DNA from: Rosellinia necatrix | Lineage: Eukaryota; Ascomycota; Sordariomycetes; Xylariales; Xylariaceae | Direction of reading: 5' to 3' | Assembly: GCA_021209875.1 (NCBI GenBank) | Contig: JAGYVD010000010.1 | Location: 3,100,001 to 3,164,000, forward strand | Length of the DNA stretch: 64,000 nt | In this document: piece after piece, positions 52,398 to 62,985 of the stretch | How the letters are laid out: each line of letters starts with the position of its first letter | How positions within the stretch are numbered: the stretch's first letter is position 1 | Translations under genes and position numbers: made by a program | Notes under the pieces: generated by a model | Databases searched by the model: none | Seen by the model: the letters and a program-made list of their open reading frames with translations, nothing else | Told to the model about the DNA's origin: nothing

Positions 52398-53817
52398 CTA
52401 TGTTAATCATGAATTTTGGGGTTTCGGATGAACAGAAATGCTTGATCTGGTGTCCAGAATGATACCTCTTCTCTAGTGAAGTAATTATACCTGTAAAATA
52501 CCAGGACATAGTTGTACAACAATATCACAGAGATGAATCAACCCCAGTGTTAGGCCATGTTTACCGTTAAAAGGAGAGATAATCTTATAATTTTACCCAT
52601 TCATAGTATTTCGTATTTTAAGACATAATATTATATCTAAACCAAGTCTTCGGGATAAAACCCATCACTCCAACGCGGAAAACAACTCAGCCGTATCATT
52701 AACATGACTACAAGGGACTAAACCCGATTATAGTACAACCAACAACAACACAATAATTGCAACACAGTGGAATATTACAGTGCGGCAAGCGCTGGTCCCC
52801 ATCCACCCCGCAAATCCCCATGGGTTGGTTTTACTTTTATTTATCTAATGTTACGTGGTTGTCAATACAACTGGATCGTGGTATCAGAACAAGTGTGATA
52901 TTCAAGGTATAAAATAGAGCACAGCCTCCTAAAGGGACCTGGGATATCTGGAGCAATATATAAACAAGAAAGCTCAGGAGTTGCCCATCTATATTTCACC
53001 GTCGTCACTCGTGCTATTAGAGCAGTTTATGGTTTCAGAAGTTACCAGAACTTCGTATAGTCGAGTCCTAACTTAAATTTAAAGGCGATAATATCGGAAT
53101 TTTTTGTCCGCTTTAACTGGCTACTAACCTTGTAAGTATGATTAAGATGGTCTGTCCGGGAGACTTGGTTCTGCAACCATCATGTTATGTACCCGCTCCC
53201 TCTTCAACAGAAGTATTGCCTCCTGTCTTTCAAATTGCAACACGAGTGATCCCCATTAAAGTTCACGTTTCACGTAGCTGTATTTTATGAGTATATTAGA
53301 GCAGATACGATGGTATCTGAACCGGCATTGCCTGTGGTTCGTTAAAGCAACGCATGTTATTCCAAGTAAAACAGCATGATGAGGGTCGAACTTTTCATGC
53401 CCGAAATTTTGCCTGTCCCTTTAACTACTGTATATCTCACGACACCGTTATGAGTATCCTCAGTGTTGCCCCATATTATGAAAACCAGCATACTTACCAC
53501 TGGAACATGATACAATAAAGATAACGTGGCTCGAGGCTCGTTTCAATCTGTACACAAACGGGGAGTTTCTACTATGTATTTACGAGAGAGTTATGTCGTA
53601 CAGGGGAAACAAAGGATGTAGAGAATAATGTCTCGCGGAGGGTTATCAAGAACATATGCAAACTCACAGTGATAGAAGATGCCAATGTATTTTTAACGCG
53701 GGGGTGTTAGAGCGGACGTTCTCAAACTCGTAGGGCAACTAACTGAGGTTTGTCATTATAATCTAAATGGAGAAGCGCCAGGTGAACCCCATTGCCCAAA
53801 GACTGACTATACTAGAT
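52398..53817. other. Intergenic, no gene recognised
   Basis: Normal composition, stops in all frames, no exon chain found. Contains the primer-binding-site-like sequence at 52,879-52,890. Confidence 0.5.
52879..52890 (+). other. Primer-binding-site-like sequence
   Basis: TGGTATCAGAAC differs at one base from TGGTATCAGAGC, the element site complementary to initiator tRNA-Met used by many LTR retrotransposons. It lies nine bases after CAATACA, a possible LTR end, with TGTTAGGCC at 52,549 as a possible LTR start. No second LTR and no gag/pol follow. Confidence 0.3.
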
Positions 53818-54445
53818 GCGCATGAGATCTCCAGAGCGTGGTAACACCACGTGGTAGCCTAGACTTGCTCCGACAGCACGATTCTTTATCGTGTCTGGTT
53901 CTGCAAGGGATGGTGGCGCTGAGATTTTGTCACCTGGCCTGACTGAAAATGATGGCCGCATCGAAGAATATGCCATCGGCATACGAAGCCAGCATCCCTT
54001 AACTGCGGCACACAGATTGATTACGATGCTAGAGACGACGGGTTTGAGAAGTGCAGGTGGCTTTTAGACCGGGCTAAGGTTTCAAGTTAGTTCAACATGA
54101 AAATCGGCCTTCGCTAGATTTCCACGAATAGGCTATTTCTATGTTCCAGATACAAGGGGGAGATAGAACGGAAGTGAAACCACTCATGATGCTTTCGCCG
54201 GCTCCATACTTACCATTGATTACTGACTCACGTCAAGCTTATGAACGAGGACAGGCCTGTTCAATACACTCGATCCTTTAGACACAGTAATGCACAGCCC
54301 GAGACCTCGATGAGGTGTATTTTCGTAAACCGCCGAAACACTTGATGGAACACAGCTACAACCCCAGTATTCAAAACGACCGTAGGGAGGCATCGTTATA
54401 TTGGTGCTTCCCCCATTCCGATGATATGCTCCCTTGCCGTTCATC
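53818..54445 (-). pseudogene. Candidate minus-strand exons, unrecognised
   Basis: Two open stretches lie on the minus strand. The first (54,444 down to 54,220) follows a CCTGTCCAG acceptor-like sequence and encodes a Gly/Ser/Tyr/Cys-containing segment (GRFEYWGCSC, then NRPVLVHKLD), followed directly by a GTGAGT donor. The second (about 54,066 down to 53,818) is open for about 80 codons and contains SFSVRPGDKI. Upstream, near 54,570-54,490, a minus frame encodes LALAALSASAIGHG, resembling a signal-peptide core, but its ATG is in another frame. I could not join the pieces into one reading frame. It could be a decayed small secreted-protein gene or chance. Confidence 0.2.
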
Positions 54446-55098
54446 TGGACAGGTACGACGAGACAGCAATACTTAATTAAAGAGGCGGCGTTTGAGAGCA
54501 GTTTCGCCGTGGCCGATAGCGGAGGCAGACAAGGCGGCTAGGGCAAGAGTCGGCAGACACTCGCTGGCGTGGCCGTCATTTCCGAAAGTAGGGATATTAT
54601 AACTGCCTCGGGAGAGGGAAGGTGAGTGCTCTATATGTATATATAGCAACTATGATGACCAGGTCACAAAAGGGAGGCCGCCTTGGTTTTAAACTGGCTC
54701 AGTAGAGGCGTAGACACGGGCGAACTTGATTGGGTCTGTACCATTTGCCGCCTGTGGATGATATGCCAGGGGCATGTGTAGGGCGATGTGGGCTCATCAA
54801 CCTTGTTTACTGTCATTTGCAAGCTGGACGCTCAATGCGCGAAAGGGAAGAATGAATAGATGAATGAGTGAATGAATAAATAAATAAACTATATTAGTCC
54901 GCTATGACTCGTACCAGCGTTAGAACCGAACGCAAGGATTCTGAGAGAAGGCGGGGTACTCGGTCCTCGCGAACGGGCTAAATCCGTTTATACGCCTGTA
55001 AGCTAGAAGCAGCCACAACTTTCGGCCAAGGGCAAATGACTGTTGTATGCGCCCGGAAGACCGTCCATACTGGCGACCCGCAACCAAGGTGGCCTGGC

Positions 55099-55834
55099 AT
55101 GTCACAAAACATATATGATCAGCATGAGTTCTTTCAGAATTATATTCAGCTCGATCGGCAGACGAAAGGACTAGATGGGGCCCCGGAATGGCCACAGCTA
55201 CGCGCGATGCTGCCCAATCTCAAGGGCGCCAGTGTGCTGGATCTCGGGTGCGGGTTCGGGTGGTTCGCACGTTTTGCGCGGTGCAAGGGGGCCGCGCACG
55301 TGCGCGCCATCGACCTCTCGGCCAGGATGCTGGACCGAGCGCGCGGGATGACGTCGGACGACGAGATCGCGTACGAGGAGGCCGACCTGGAGGATGTCAG
55401 GCTCCCCAAAGCCGAGTACGACGTCGTATTCAGCGCGCTCACCTTCCACTACCTCGAGAAGCTGCCGCGACTGATGATAGAGATCAGCGGCAGCCTGAAG
55501 ACGGGCGGCTCTCTGGTGTTCTCAGTCGAGCACCCACTGTTCACGGCACCGACAGAGCCCGCGCTCGTGACAGACCCGGAGACGGGGCGGAGAGCATGGC
55601 AGGTCGACGCGTACCAACAGGAGGGGGATGCGGACGCGAAACTGGTTTGTGGATGGCGTACGCAAGCAGCACCGAACCATGGGCTCCTACATCCACCTGC
55701 TCCTGGACTCGGGCCTGGGGCTGGCGGGCTTCGTGGAGTGGTGTCCCTCCGAGGCCCAGCTGGCAGCCAACCCGGGTTGGGACATCGAGCTGGTTCGGCC
55801 GACCTTCTTGTTGATGGGGGCGAGGAAAAACTGA
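55099..55834 (+). CDS. SAM-dependent methyltransferase, apparent frameshift
   Basis: Class I methyltransferase of the Methyltransf_11 type. The ATG at 55,099 starts MSQNIYDQHEFFQNY, the expected start; an upstream in-frame ATG at 55,036 would add an unsupported extension. Motif I is VLDLGCGFGW, followed by the acidic-loop region AIDLSARMLDRA and SALTFHYLEKL. After GAG at 55,621 the frame must move by one base: the expected continuation (NWFVDGVRKQHRTMGSY to FLLMGARKN) lies in the frame beginning at 55,628 and ends at the stop 55,832-55,834. The shift sits in a run of five G (55,623-55,627). With one G fewer the product is 244 residues, the normal family length. Either a consensus error or a recent null allele. 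The substrate is unknown; relatives act on small molecules. Confidence 0.75.
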
Positions 55835-56901
55835 CTCCAGGTTCCTCCCGGAATGGTCGAATTGACGGGAGTCTCATAGGTTCAGCCTTAAAATGGGTGC
55901 GGAGTGGTGGGGGAGAGGGGGAGGAGGGGGGGAGTGCACTATGATGTGTGATGCCTCGAGTTGGGATGGAACTGGTATGGAGCTAGAGCCCCAGCACGAC
56001 GCGGCTGCCCCATGATAGAGTGGGAATTACAATTGCGCATGTCAATAGTTATAGTTAACTACCGTAGTTAACTAATTTAAGGCTACAACCTATTTGATTT
56101 GTTATCAACCTACCTACTTAGCTGGTAGGTAGGTACTGATTTACAGCCATAGGCAAGGCAGCTGATAATAGATAAGTACCTAACTATACACTGTATTATA
56201 GTTACCGTAGGGGCTTCTCTATTTGAATATAGAACCGTTTAGCACTCGAACGCTACCAAGGTGCTATTGGCGCCACCCTTCGGTGTCGGTACAACTACCC
56301 CAATGACAGCTACCAAGTACTTGACTAGGGCCAGGTAGGTACCTACATGCTAGTTGCGCCTGCAGTCAACCGCAACCGTACCTCGATTGGCTCATCGCAA
56401 TTGGCTTTCAGTCCACCTATCGATCGAGCTTCACAGGTCCAACCTTAACCTTACCTACCTACCTATTTACCATCATCACTTGAGCCATATCAACGCTGCT
56501 TCAACATCGCCCCCCCCTTCCCCTCCAACTCGCACTCGTCGTCGCCGCCATCGCCTCCCCGCCGCCATCGCCAGTCCCTACAAATCGTCATCGAAATCAT
56601 CGTCGTCGTCATCATCACACAACCCCCGAACGAACCGCGCCGACGCATCATTCTTCATCGGCCCATTCGCCTCGCACGCCCCGATCCCGATGCGATAGCT
56701 ACCCCCGGCCATGAACATTACCAGCCCGCCTCTCTCCCCATAGCGCCCGGTCAGAGCCTCGCCCACGCTCCTACGCCCAGGCCGTCAGCTCCTGCCCGCC
56801 GGTCGTCCCCTTCGCATTCATGCGAATCGCATCCGATCGCCCCCCCTCCCCTCCCCCCGACCTCCCCCCGACCGCGCGGCGCACGGCAGTCAGTCGTCTG
56901 A
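55835..56901. other. Intergenic and 5' leader of the VPS9 gene
   Basis: Contains TACC/GGTA-rich repeats (ACCTACCTACTTAGCTGG near 56,107; CCTTACCTACCTACCTAT near 56,450) and a long C/T-rich and TCGTCG-rich stretch just before the gene. Open frames here have no family signal. Confidence 0.5.
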
Positions 56902-59900
56902 ATGCAACCCCTGAACCCCTTCCTAGCCGCCTTCTTCAAGCCAGGGAGCTCCGTCTTCACCCAGTGCACGCCCGTCCACCACCACATCCTCCTCGTCCCC
57001 ACCACGGGGTGTCTCCTCACCTGCCGCGACGTCGAGAGCGGCTTGTCTTTGTCCGATATCGTCGCATCCGACGAGTTTCTAGGCAGCCATGTACTGCGCA
57101 TCCCCAGCACCGCCTCCGCCGCCGGGGGGGGAAGGACGGCATCGGCAACCTGAGGGAGTGGAAGGGCAAGGCCAAGCAGTATACCACCCTCAATGGCCGC
57201 ACTGTCGTCATCAAGGACACTTTCGTCTACAGTAACAAGGGTATGTGATCTCCGTGCCCGACAGCCTTGACGACGCCACAGTTTCTGACGCCTGCGCCAG
57301 GGTTTAAGACGCTCGCCCAGTCCCAGCTCTTGACCGACGCCATCTGGCATGCCGATACCATCGAACCGCGACAATGGCTTATCTACTACATCTCCAGGCC
57401 TCTGGTTGGGATCTGGGAGGAGATCGACATCCCCCAAGCCGTCTTCGTCGACGGGATGGCGAGCCGGCAAGCCGCCGAAGCCAGGCAGCAGGCCGCTATC
57501 AACAATGGCGAGCCAAGTTTGCCGAGGAAAAAGGACATCAGAAGCTTCCACGACCTGCTGAATAATTTCCCGAGCATCGCGAGGCAGATGCACTCAGGTC
57601 TCGAGAACCTCTTCAAAGAATTCAACAACGTCTTCGACAAGCCCCTCCCCCCTCCGCCATCCGCCGCGCATATCCCGGACCCGGCCCCGGACGGCCCGAT
57701 CGCCGCGGCCATGAAGAAGGTCCGGGCCAGTAGCGTACCGGGTCGGCGAAACAGCATGGACGGCCAGAGCGAGACGCGACCGACAGAAAACTTCATCGCC
57801 GAGGACGATGAGGCTGCCATGCGTGCCTCGCTTGAGACCGCCGTGATGAACGCTATCGACCTCTTTCAGAAGGTTGACACACAGCAGCTCTCCATGCTCG
57901 GGGCGACAACGGAATTGACGGGACCTTTGGTAGAGCGGCTCATCGAACGGTACGTGGCCGAAAATGTACATAGTCTAATATGGCCGCGGCTCGCAGTCCT
58001 TCGGCGACCACAGGACCAGGAGCTAGAAGCCAAGATCCGGCAGACGGAGTTCATCGACATCTCGCAACTCGGTATCTTCATAGAGGGGGGTCCCAGAAAG
58101 AAACGTGAACTGGCCACGAGACTCGGCATCGCCGTAGACGAGTTTCGAAAGATGGCGAATGCCACGTGCGCTCCGGATATGATGGGCACCTTATTGTCAA
58201 CTATCAAGGCCGCCACGCAATTAGCAGAACAGCCAGACCCCATCGGCAACACAAAGCCGCCTACCGAGAAGAGCGTACTCATGGTCAATGCCGATACGCT
58301 GGTCTCCCTACTCCTATTTGTGGTCATACGAGCGGGTGTCAAGAATCTACAGGCAAGACTACTCTATATGAAACATTTCATCTTCGTGGACGACGTGGAT
58401 AGTGGAGAGATGGGTTACGCGTTAAGCACCTTTGAGGCTGTCCTTTCCTACCTTTTTGGGGATTCAAGCAACCTCAGGCGAGCAAGCCGTCGAAACAAGG
58501 CCCTTTGGGATGCGACAGCGAAAGGTGACCTGGATGAGCTGAAAAGGATGATGGACAGAAGCTCGAATGCCGCCGAAGACGATGAGTTTATGCCGTCCCC
58601 CATCTCGAGCCGCGCCCCGTCCGTAAATTGGAGCATGTTTAATAGTTCTTCTCGGCGATCCTCATTGGTTTTGTCGCCGTCGGATTCATACTCCCAAGGG
58701 TCAGGATTAAGTCACGTGTTTCCATTTCAGAGTAAGCAAATCGATACAGCGGTCACCCCAGTGAAGAAGATCAAAAAGGTTGCTATGGACACGAGAAGCA
58801 TGTCTAGTAGCTCCGAGTACTCATATCGCTCACGAGCTGGCAGTGTCGTTACACTAGGTAGTGGCCTCGAGGGAGATACGTCCGTCGAACGCCTATGCCA
58901 AACACAGGATTCCCTTGGCGAATCCATCCCGATGATGGCCATCCAGCATGGGCGCCCCCAGGTTTTAAAGTATATCCTGTCGCTGCAAGAGTTTTTCCCA
59001 AGGGGCATGATCCTCGAGGACTCTAATAACGATGACACCAGCCTACTCAGCGCTGCTATACAATTGGGACATACCGAACTGATTGATATCATCCTCGATT
59101 TTGTCACGGCATCTGCGCCCGAACCACAAATGCGCCACTATCTCGCCTTGCAGGACATAAGGGGGCGAAGTGTCGCCCACTATCTCTTCCATGCGCCAGG
59201 TTTAATTGCTCGCATCGGGAAGTTTTTGCCTTGGCGACAAAAGGACCAAAACGGACAGACACCGTTATTCGCGCTTTGCCGATCTTACGACCACCCCGAC
59301 TACTCTAATATGGTGCAGACTGGTCTCGAGGCCGCCGCTTTGGCCCAGGGGGATGGGCAACCACTCCACCTGGATGACCATGTTGACGGCAAGGGAAACA
59401 CGCTTTTGCATGTTGTTAACGACCCGCAACTAGCGATTAAGATTTTATCGCATTGCGATCTCAATGTAAATGCCACGAACGAAAAGAGGTACACAGCCCT
59501 CATGGTCGCCAGCAAATATGGACGCTACGATATGGTACGGGTTCTTTACTCTGATCCAAGAGTGGACGTCGCGGTAAAAGAGATACGCGGGCTGGCGGCC
59601 GTAGAACTTGCCAAAGACGATGACGTCCGAAACCGGATCGATGATCTTGCGCTATTCACCATGAGTCCGGCCATGGACGGTCGCGTCACCGGCGTGGTTC
59701 GGTCGTTGTTCGTGGAAGACGCCACTATCCGACTGGTTCTCAAGTCGGGCGCTCCGACGGACGACGATTGTTACACCGTGACGACGTGCCGGCGCTCGGC
59801 AGCCGACTTTGAACACCTTGCCAACCTACTATCGGTGGAGAATCCGGCGTCATGGATACCTAAAGTCTCTAATTCAAGATCGCCTTTTCAGATCCCCTCC

Positions 59901-60962
59901 AAACCGTCACGGGCCATGTTAAAGGATATACAGATGCGCACGAACGCCTTTCTCAAGATCATGTTGTCGCACCCCACATTCGCGACCCATGAGATGTTAT
60001 GGGAATTCTTCTTGGTTCCGGATCTCCAAGTGGACATGATGGAACAGCGAAGTCGACTCAAGGCTGTGGCGAGGGTAGAGAGGGTTCGAGACGAATTCGA
60101 GCCCCTAACCGATACCCACGAGGTTGAGCAATTCGTGGACCACGCGCGCGAAACAGTTCGTGGTATTAACTACGCCACCAAAGGCCTCGCGCGACGTATC
60201 AACGCGATCAGCGTTGTGACGGACAGTAAGTCTATTGCAACCGCCTTTTTGTTCGAGGGGGGAAATACTAATTGGGCAACAGACCTTTACGATGCGGCGT
60301 GTTTAGTGCATCGAATAGTAACCAAGCTCGCTTTTTTACCACCAACCCACATTGCAGCATTTGAGACATATATCAATACACTCACACCACCCGCTACAAA
60401 CCCATCTCACATCTTCCACACCTCCATTTTAGCATTACAATCCACGATCCAAGCCATGCTCACGGCGCTATCACGGCCGCCCTATCTCATCGCGCAAATC
60501 AGCCTGGCGCACAAGGCCATCGAACGCAATTACAATTCGGTGTCTCGCTCGACGAGATGGCCCCTCGGCTTGTTGGACGAAACGCGCCAACGAATTAATG
60601 AAGAGAAGGAAGAGAAGGCTCGGCGAACGCAGGTCGAGCTAGAGGAGCTCTCAAAAGAGCTACGGTATACACAGCAGACCGTGGCGAGCGAATTAGCTGG
60701 TTGGCAAGACATGCATGAGCGCATGGGACGACAGGCCATCAAAGACTTTGCGAGAAGCATGTTGATCCTAGAACGTGAGCGGCTGTTAGGGATACAGAGG
60801 GCGATGAGAAAGCTGCGGGATGGTACTACCGACTCAAGGTTGATTTGGGCGTCACCACGACCGGACGCCCTGCAGTCAGATATCCCTGCAAGGCCAAAGA
60901 ATATACCCGCCCTCAACAGCGGCGAATCTAGTACGACGGCGGCGGCGGTGGCGGCGTTGTAA
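56902..60962 (+). CDS. VPS9-domain/ankyrin/PX-like protein, Rab5-type GEF (3 exons)
   Basis: Start MQPLNPFLAAFF at 56,902. Exons are 56,902-57,240, 57,301-60,225 and 60,283-60,962. The first intron is GTATGT..CAG (60 bp); the second (60,226-60,282) has no stop and is easily missed. Product about 1,313 residues. VPS9 proteins load GTP on Rab5/Vps21-type GTPases in endosomal transport. The VPS9 core NADTLVSLLLFVVIRAG begins near residue 442 and runs to FEAVLSYLFG. A Ser-rich linker follows, then ankyrin-type repeats (about 645-895, e.g. NEKRYTALMVASKYGRYDMV), a PX-like region (about 909-1016) and a C-terminal coiled coil (about 1176-1270). Exon 1 is broken at an eight-G run (57,124-57,131): before it the frame reads IPSTASAAGG, after it KDGIGNLREWKGKAKQYTT, both family-typical. 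Removing two G or adding one restores the frame, so I read it as a sequence error in a working housekeeping gene. Confidence 0.85.
60226..60282 (+). other. In-frame 57-bp intron of the VPS9 gene
   Basis: GTAAGT donor, TACTAAT branch site 12 bases before the CAACAG acceptor, length divisible by three and no stop codon. Removing it joins VVTD to NLYDAACLVHRI with an AAC codon across the junction. All three splice signals being near-ideal argues strongly for splicing. Confidence 0.8.
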
Positions 60963-61932
60963 ACTAGGGTAGACTTTTAGACCACGCATCCCAGATATGG
61001 CGAACCTGCCAACTATCTAACCATGTCGAGATAGAGACAATCGGCCGAGGCACTATATGCAACCGTATTCATCCCTCTTCGTAGGCATCATTTCGATCCT
61101 CACCTCACATTACGTATGGCAGCCAAAGGTCGATGGAGCCAGACGAGACCCAACGAACGTGCTGAGAAGGGTGACGTGACAAATAATAGGAGGCAGCCCA
61201 AGGGCGTTCATATAGACGTTACGTACCATTCATGTAGCAGAGCTTCCTTGCCGTCGGTAGCAGGCATACGTACCATGGCGGCCCATTATCACGGCCGGTT
61301 ACCCATGCCGGCGCTTCGGCCTGGCACGCATAGCGGGCGCCACCATGACGTTGGGTCCGGGGTCATGGCAGTGTTTCTAGTTCGGTGGTGCGGCAGGAAG
61401 TAAGGGTCTCGAGTGGGATGGGGGTCCGTCAGGTGGCCGACAGGAGCGGCCTCACGCGGCCTCGGTGATGGCCTCACATACGACGCTCACCCAGCCAGGC
61501 GGTTCAGCGAACAGAGGCTCGTCATCGAGGAGCCTTCAGCCTCAGCCACCTTAGCGTGGCGGGCACAACGAGATGCGTAGATTATCGGACAAACCAGCGC
61601 GACGGCCGACAGCGCCTCCCGGTAGGTATGAGTGCGCGCCCCGAGTCAGATGTCGTGGTAAAACAGGCTCGGGAGTTGTCAATTCTACCAGGCTTAGAGT
61701 TCGGCATTTGGCCGACCCGGACGATAGGCGAGATCGACCAGCCAATTGTGACAGTTCCCAATGGGACGCTCCTCCCACGCACACGGACGCGAACGCAACG
61801 CTACACGCGCGCGCCCGTGTGTTCGGATTCTCTATTCTCGAATGTTTCGTGTCGCCGGCCACGTTGGATGAACACCGATTCCGATCGCGTTCGGCCACAC
61901 GATCTCAGACCTGGCCATAGACAAGGCTGGAC

Positions 61933-62000
61933 GGTCGCGTTGGTTTCCTGGTCGCGTTGGTTCTCCGGTCGCGTTGGTTTCCCGGTCGCGTCGATGGCTC
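61933..62000. repeat. Minisatellite, 4 x 17 bp
   Basis: Units GGTCGCGTTGGTTTCCT, GGTCGCGTTGGTTCTCC and GGTCGCGTTGGTTTCCC, plus a diverged fourth, start at 61,933, 61,950, 61,967 and 61,984. Confidence 0.85.
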
Positions 62001-62609
62001 GGTGCGTGCTGATCTACGATCGCGTCGGCCGTTGCGCGATGGAAGCTGCACCACGTCGGCTGAATTGTCGAGCTATGTATGTATCACGCAGATACCCCGC
62101 CTCCCAGATACATCCATACAATGCATGTGTCGCCGTCTCTATCTATCGGATGACTCACTTATGCCTGTCTCACGGACTGTCGAGCTTGACCGACAAGTGG
62201 CTCGTCAAGTTGTGTATAACGACAGGCATCTAGCCGGGAGCTAGCATCTGGTGTCTAGTGTAGTATAGGTCCGCAAAGCCGCATGCATGCTGCATGTTCC
62301 AGGAAGGATGACTCATTGACTCAGTCACCCAACTCTCCACGATAGCGATTCCAGCCAGCGGATGATCGACGCGGCCACCGGTCACTGACGATCTGAAACA
62401 ACCCGGGGGGTGGCGGGCAGACCATGCATGCATACATAATACCTACATAGTCTCCTTCCCCCACTTGGCCACGCTGCGCCGAACGTACGGGAACAAGACA
62501 GAAGAACTTGAAACCTTCACCTGCCTTGCCCGAATAACCTGCCCACCTTTCACCATCAGCTCTGACCACCAGTACACATAGCCAGCAGGCACGAACTACA
62601 GTAGTGTAC

Positions 62610-62668
62610 GTACATGCATACATACATACATGCACACATACATGCACACATACATGCATGCACACATA
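62610..62668. repeat. CATA/CATACATGCACA microsatellite
   Basis: CATACATACATACATG followed by repeated CACATACATG units. Confidence 0.85.
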
Positions 62669-62872
62669 CAGAGCCCGTCCGTCCTTCCCTCTCTTGCACA
62701 TCGATGCGGGTCGATGCAAGACAAGACGAAACATCCGTCCTCTCCGTTTCCTGCCATCCGAGTGTCCCTGCCGTATCCAGCTAGCTGTCAGTCGTGCGGG
62801 GGTGATCGATGGCGAACCGAGATGGCCGGGCTCTCGGCGATGCCTATTTACATCCATCCATACCGAAGTACT

Positions 62873-62985
62873 TGCGTAGTAGGTAGTAGGTAGTAGGTAG
62901 TAGGGTAGTAGCATACCTACGTAATGTACCCATCAGACACCTAGATTAGACGTTAATACTACTACTACTACTACGTAATGTACCC
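62873..62985. repeat. (GTAGTAGG)n, (CTA)n and a 15-bp direct repeat
   Basis: GTAGTAGG units at 62,873-62,910 and CTA triplets at 62,958-62,973. The word CTACGTAATGTACCC occurs exactly twice, at 62,917-62,931 and 62,971-62,985. Confidence 0.75.

Noticed and set aside
55188..55814. 208-codon plus-strand ORF overlapping the methyltransferase
   Set aside because: Arg-rich shadow frame of a GC-rich gene. The methyltransferase motifs lie in the other frame.
56751..57593. 280-codon minus-strand ORF opposite the VPS9 gene start
   Set aside because: Antisense shadow of GC-rich coding sequence, with no motif.
61556..62233. 225-codon plus-strand ORF downstream of the VPS9 gene
   Set aside because: No recognisable family, runs through a 17-bp minisatellite, has competing ORFs on both strands and no splice structure.
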